From Diphasiastrum complanatum (taxonomy: Eukaryota; Streptophyta; Lycopodiopsida; Lycopodiales; Lycopodiaceae), in contig CM055106.1 of assembly GCA_029204225.1 (NCBI GenBank), positions 48,313,337 to 48,377,336 on the forward strand: 64,000 nt of DNA. Direction: 5' to 3'. Of this stretch, positions 59,445-64,000 are shown piece by piece. The notes under the pieces were generated by a model. It was not told the DNA's origin. It made no database searches and saw only the letters and a program-made list of their open reading frames with translations. Position 1 is the first letter of the stretch. Each line of letters opens with the position of its first letter. Made by a program: the position numbers and the translations under genes.

Positions 59445-60053
59445 TTACTTCTCACCAAAGTAGCCAGAAATAGCAGAAAAAAGAGCACCGGCCATGAAAA
59501 CACCAAGAGCTGGCTGAAATAGAACTGGCCAGAGAGGGAGCCACGTATCAATCAGCTCTGACTTATCCAAAAAACTTTTCTGTGCCAATCCCACAATCAG
59601 CCACATAAGTGACAGTATTATAAAAAAGAAATCCGCAACCAGGATCTTGTCCACAGCATCCTTGAGCACGCCTGCTTTCCCCAAAGAAACCAAGCTGCTA
59701 TTTGCAGAGCTAGCCTCTAGCAGCTTCTCAATCTCCCTTTTCTTTGAAAGACGCCGGATATCATCTTCCATCCCCAGGTCTCGCAGCACCTCATCATCAC
59801 CCAACTCTGCCCTTCTTCTATCAACAACGCCTGCATCGTTCTGCCATAGATCATGTTTTTGTGCAGCAGCAGCAGCGGAAGGTGACGATGGCAGTTTGTT
59901 TTCAGAAGGCAGCTGTGCTCTCAGTGTTCGCGTTGGGGTTCTGCACTTGTGGGAGGAGAAAAATGGCAATGGCGATGGCGATGGCAATGGCAAGGAAGAA
60001 GTAGTAGTAGTAGAAGCAGAGATGGCAGCGAAGGAAAGCGCAGAAAGAGCCAT
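59445..60053 (-). CDS. Plastid-targeted two-helix membrane protein, function unknown
   Basis: Single exon, 202 residues from the ATG at 60053 (MALSALSFAAISASTTTT). I prefer this start over upstream ones in the same frame because it opens a Ser/Thr/Pro-rich, acid-free stretch of about 45 residues that looks like a plastid transit peptide. A charged, helical middle follows (DDEVLRDLGMEDDIRRLSKK, about 86-105). Two hydrophobic helices then appear, about 139-156 (ADFFFIILSLMWLIVGL) and 174-197 (PVLFQPALGVFMAGALFSAI), and a short GYFGEK tail. The C-terminal half looks highly constrained and resembles an unnamed conserved plant thylakoid or envelope protein. No enzyme motif is present. The open frame is intact and flanked by transposon debris. 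Confidence 0.8.
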   Translation of the reverse strand: MALSALSFAAISASTTTTSSLPLPSPSPLPFFSSHKCRTPTRTLRAQLPSENKLPSSPSAAAAAQKHDLWQNDAGVVDRRRAELGDDEVLRDLGMEDDIRRLSKKREIEKLLEASSANSSLVSLGKAGVLKDAVDKILVADFFFIILSLMWLIVGLAQKSFLDKSELIDTWLPLWPVLFQPALGVFMAGALFSAISGYFGEK

Positions 60054-62369
60054 GGCATTTCCTTTCTTCTTTCCAACAATGTTTTTGGTGTATTTCCTTT
60101 CCTTTCCTTCCTTTCCTCTAATGGATTGTTTTGTTGGCCTTGCCTTGCCTGGAAAGGCAATACTACTATGTGTGATTTGAGGTTCCTCAATAGAGTTTTG
60201 AAACAATTGCATTGTCAAAGCCACAAGGCCCTGCCTTTGCAATTTGTGCTAAACTACAACACTTTTTGTTAAAAGTTTGTTTTAATCACACATGTGAAAT
60301 ATTGGTGAATGATTTAACCAATAAACCTATGTAGATCCAAATAGATCAAGAATATGATTAAAATCTGGTTAGAACTAGAAAGAATTAAGAGCTATGGTCA
60401 AGGAAGGTGGCATCTATGACAATTCTTCAATGTACCATTATTTGCCAACTCGTGCATGACTTGCATAAACACGAAATTTGAGCACCAAGTTATACCACTT
60501 GCAACAAGCATGGATGAGAGTAAGATTTGTACATGTAACCTTTGTGTGATTTAAAAATATCCACATCATTATTTTCTTGTCACTTCTAATTGTCCTCTTG
60601 AGACAAACCTTTCTTTGGATGCACATATGGCCAATTATAAATGATCTAGGCAATGTGCTTGAAATATTTATTGTATTGGACAAATAATTTCAAAAGTATT
60701 AAAAAACTTGAAAATCTCTTAAAATAATTAATCTCTATCCATAAGCCCCTTTGCATAAGTACTACTTGATTAGACTCTTTTGGACTTAGAATTGTTTGAT
60801 TCAAGAGAGGTTTGGCTCATGACATTGTGACAAGCAATAGCAATTCCATACAACTAAATGATGCTTTTACCACAACTTGTCCAAATCCATTCAAATAGCA
60901 AAATACTACCATGCGTCCCAACATCAAATGCCCCCTGACCTAATTAGCAACCATGATGGTCTTTGATCAAAGTATGCACTTTAAATGAATATTTAAAGTA
61001 AATAAAAAATCAGATTTTAAGAAAGTTACCACACAAGCATCTCAATTGAAAAATAACGACCATGGCACCAAAGTAGCCAGCGGTCTTCACATGCCAACCA
61101 TTTTTACTACTACCACAAAATATTCAAATTCTCATCCTATGTAGAATACATTTGGCTTGTTTAGTAGAAATTTTCATTCATTAGATGGAAAAAAAAAATT
61201 ATGAAACTGAAATGATCTTCTTGTTGCATGTCAGTTGATTAATCAATCACATTAGATATAAAATACAAGAAGTAGAGATCATATGCACATACCAATCTAC
61301 CAGCGCAATCACCAACAAATAACAATTTGGACAACCAAAAAACATCTCGAGATATCTTCAATCTCTTGAAGAGTAGAATATTAATATTTATTAAGATCAA
61401 TAAAGAAAATTATAAGGATTTGGAATATATTATTGAGAAAAAAAAAAGGTATTAAACTTCAATATGTGAGTTTTCTTTTTTCTTGAATAGATTCTCAAAT
61501 ATGTAGTAGTTTCTAAGGATTTCATTAAAATTTACAAATCATTCAATAAGACTAATTTATCAAATCTCACTTCATGCATGTTATGATATTCATTCTTAAT
61601 AACTTTCATTGGGTTGTTTAGATTATGTTTAGATACTATAGATGGATAAAGTAAGCAATTCTTAGCAATTTCGCTTTTTAGTTTGTTTGAATCCGACTTA
61701 TAATGAGAAAGTTATAGGCATTATAATTTTATTGCTTTTTCGATTGTCTAAGGCCCATCTATGCATCCTCCATTATACCCAATACAGTGTTCATTCATAG
61801 CATGAACTACATCACATAGGGCATAAGTATGGATAAACAACTATTCAAACTAGTTACTATTCCTACTGCATCCATTCCAAAGGTACCAGTTTCTTGTAAA
61901 GGATCGCTTGCCATACTCGCAATGGCTATCACAATTGCTAGGCCTATGGAAAGAAGACTCCATCAGCTAGCCTACAGACACAATCTTGTTGGAAGCCCCA
62001 CCACAATAATACGATGAGCACATTTTGGTGGTGGCCCAATGACTCTACAATCATAATAGGGGAGATCTTTGCAAGCATTGGGAATCTAGAATTTTTCTAT
62101 GGTCCACATCCTTCTTCACAATTGGATCATGAACATGAAATTTTGTTGCATCTTTGCTAGTAACAATTTGAACAAAACTACAAGGAGCATCTCTATTCAC
62201 AATCATCATTGCGCTAACCTTCTTGCCTACATGAATCCATCCTTATTTATATCGTGCATGGAGTAACTACTTGCTCTCATTTGATCTTGACTGCTGAAAA
62301 AGTGCATCATTTGCTCTCGTGTGAAGCTAAGCATTATGAAGGCATGAGTTTAAGTAGTCGAGGTCAAGG
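60054..62369. other. Promoter side of the plastid gene and AT-rich intergenic DNA
   Basis: Just upstream of the gene, 60060-60125 is a pyrimidine-rich tract (CCTTTCCTTT-type on the plus strand), which would be purine-rich in the 5' leader. Further on there is only AT-rich DNA. The 62-codon frame at 61829-62017 and the sequence around 62270-62360 are not recognisable, though the last may be a gag remnant of the copia fragment that follows. Confidence 0.4.
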
Positions 62370-63720
62370 ATGGAGGATCTAACTCCAAAAGCCAAGCTAA
62401 AGTGTTTCTTTTGTGGAAATAAAGGACACTTTGCTTTCAAATGCTATAAGAAGAAGAATGCACAAGGGAGTGAAGATCAAGGCAATCTTGCACAAGGGGA
62501 GGAGGAAGAAGATGGCTTCAACACATCCTTGATGGTAGCATCTACACCAAAATCAAGCCAAGAGAAATGGTGGATTGATAGTGGGGCTAGCTCCCACATG
62601 TCATTCAACAAGCATTACTTTTCTACTTTACTTTCTTGTAATGATTCTAAGAAGTCAATCTACACTGCTAGTGATCAAGAATGCAAGATAGATGGCATAT
62701 GATCTATTCCATTACACTTAGGATCATCTAAGAGGATAGATCTTGATAATGTTTTGTATGTTCCATCCATTACAAAAAACTTGCTTAATTAATGGATAAT
62801 GGACTAGATGTACATTTCAAGAATGGAGTGTGTTCCATCTTGAAATATGATAAGTGCATAACTAGTGGCATTAAGCAAGGAAGGCTTTTTAAGTTGGATG
62901 CTAATGTGGCCATTGAAAGTGTGAATATGGTTAGGGAGGAGTTGACTCAAGTGGAGCTTTGGCACAAAAGATTAGGCCATCCTAATCTTCAATCAATGGA
63001 GTCCATGGCATCAAAGGAGCTAGCTCTTGGCCTACCAAAATCATTCAAGAAGTGTGGCAAAGTGTGTGAGGCATGTGGCCATGAAAAGTCACACAAGACT
63101 TCCTACAAGAGATCTTTGACAAGATCTACTTCACCCTTGGATCTTATTCATTTAGATGTACATGGTTTTTCTCATGAAAGTAATGGAGGTGCCTTAATGT
63201 ATAAAAGCCTTGTATATGAAGCTTTTGTGAAGTTTAAGTCTCTAGTGGAAAAGCAACTTTGTTCTTGCATTAAAGTTCTAAGATGCGATAATGGAGGAGA
63301 ATATATCTCCAACAAGATGAGAGACTTTTTTGAGATCAATGGCATTAAGAGAGAGCTTACTTGTTCCTACACCCCCCAACAAAATGAGGTGGCCAAGAGG
63401 AAAAATAGGAGCCTTTGTGAAAGTGCAAAGTCCTTGAGACTTGATGCATCTCTACCCATCTCCTTTTGGGGGGAGGCCATACCTTGTGCAAATTTTTATG
63501 TAATAGGCTTCCTAATAGTGCTATTAGTGGGATCTCACTATTCCAAGCTTTGTTTGGCAATAAGCCCACTGTAAAAGACTTTAAAGTATTTTTATGTATT
63601 TGTTATGTCCACATTCCTTCGTAAACTAGAAGGAAAGAAGATGCAACTTTCTTCAAAGGAATATTTGTAGGCTATAGTGAAAATAGTAAAGCTTATAGGA
63701 TTTTTTATCCTATTTCAGAC
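62370..63720 (+). mobile_element. Ty1/copia fragment: gag end, protease, integrase
   Basis: Plus strand: zinc knuckle CFFCGNKGHFAFKCYKKK (62400-62455), protease WWIDSGASSHMSFNKHYFST (62572-62630), pre-integrase WHKRLGHPNLQSMESM (62960-63010), zinc CGKVCEACGHEKSHK, integrase core, and the post-core segment FVGYSENSKAYRIFYP in a shifted frame at about 63660-63710. It ends before RT. A stop at 62700 and frameshifts interrupt it. The protease and gag resemble the 44-kb element on the other strand, so they are probably the same or sister families. Confidence 0.88.
62792..63574 (+). pseudogene. copia integrase with lost catalytic glutamate
   Basis: Integrase of 260 codons. After the pre-integrase and zinc-binding motifs the core has DLIHLDVHGFSHES (first Asp), IKVLRCDNGGEYISNKMRDF (second Asp), then YTPQQNEVAKRKNRSLCESA, where the family has GVAERKNR. 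The catalytic Glu is Lys here and the preceding Gly is Glu. From about 63500 the frame leaves the conserved path (ANFYVIGFLIVLLVG), a frameshift in the stretch that normally reads YxxNRxPxxA. It could not catalyse integration. Confidence 0.88.
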
Positions 63721-64000
63721 ACAGTAAAAGTTAGCATAGTACCTTTCTTAAGATCAAAATATTTTAATTACTTGTTTTGTACATCTTATGCTAAGAATAG
63801 TTGCATTCTCTCTTCTTTCAGTCGGCTAAAGACGAGAAAAATAAAGTCCTTCCAGAGCGATTGAAATGACATATTCTTAAAGCGAAGGTAGAAAAAAGAG
63901 ACAGAGAAAGATTGGCATGGGGTGAGACTAATGTTGAGGAGGATTCAACAAAGACTTTCCTCTTGAAATGTTTCAACGATCAACCGTGTTTTTACATTGT
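63721..64000. other. End of window, unassigned
   Basis: No copia similarity after about 63715. A polypyrimidine-AG (CTTTCAG at about 63815-63821) is followed by a Lys/Glu-rich open stretch interrupted by TGA near 63868. It is too short to identify. Confidence 0.3.

Noticed and set aside
59647-60180. 177-codon plus-strand frame
   Set aside because: It is antisense to the plastid protein gene, which has a transit peptide and membrane helices; the plus frame shows no domain and mirrors the Ser/Pro codon bias.
61829-62017. 62-codon plus frame
   Set aside because: Compositionally plausible but isolated, without domain, splice sites or neighbours; not supportable as a gene.

Overview
The window is nuclear DNA from a land plant. 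Three things show this. A 19-exon gene with clean GT-AG introns encodes a plant mitochondrial-type NAD-malic enzyme. A single-exon gene encodes a protein with a plastid-type transit peptide. Between them lies dense Ty3/gypsy and Ty1/copia LTR-retrotransposon debris, with primer-binding sites matching initiator-Met tRNA. Remnants of uncharacterised proteins of a kind I do not associate with typical angiosperm annotations hint at a fern, lycophyte or other large-genome lineage. That last point is inference and weak.

Layout. 1-5300: a degraded plus-strand Ty3/gypsy chromovirus (gag, protease, RT, RNase H, integrase, chromodomain) with its 3' LTR. 5300-8320: a minus-strand Tat-like gypsy fragment with two RNase H domains, the second lying after the integrase. 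8310-11085: a plus-strand chromovirus fragment, joined head to head with the previous one, with polypurine tract and 3' LTR. 11-20 kb: unidentified coding remnants on both strands, a copia RNase H tail, a 118-bp (GA)n tract and a gag-like remnant of an unknown element. 20592-33724: the intact NAD-malic enzyme gene (596 codons), the main host gene. 34-40 kb: AT-rich DNA with a 5' fragment of a minus-strand copia element (gag, protease, pre-integrase, PBS, LTR). 40.3-41.7 kb: a decayed gene resembling DUF7869-type proteins. 42.1-46.5 kb: copia sequence bounded by two ~800-bp LTRs in inverted orientation. 46.5-53.2 kb: fragments of an uncharacterised gene, a very old gypsy element and composite copia pieces with a related partial LTR. 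53.2-58.6 kb: two copies of another LTR, one interrupted by a textbook solo LTR with 5-bp target-site duplication, a gypsy gag fragment and a GC-rich (GA)n island. 59445-60053: the intact minus-strand gene for a plastid-targeted two-helix membrane protein. 60-64 kb: AT-rich DNA ending in a plus-strand copia gag/protease/integrase fragment.

Only two genes look functional: NAD-malic enzyme (oxidative decarboxylation of malate in mitochondria) and the small plastid membrane protein. They are unrelated neighbours and do not form a pathway. I found no operon, CRISPR array, rRNA or tRNA gene. Every retrotransposon open frame is interrupted by stops, frameshifts, deletions or lost catalytic residues. 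The most noteworthy signals are the gypsy element with RNase H after integrase, the inverted-LTR copia structure that could form a long hairpin transcript, and several coding remnants I could not identify.
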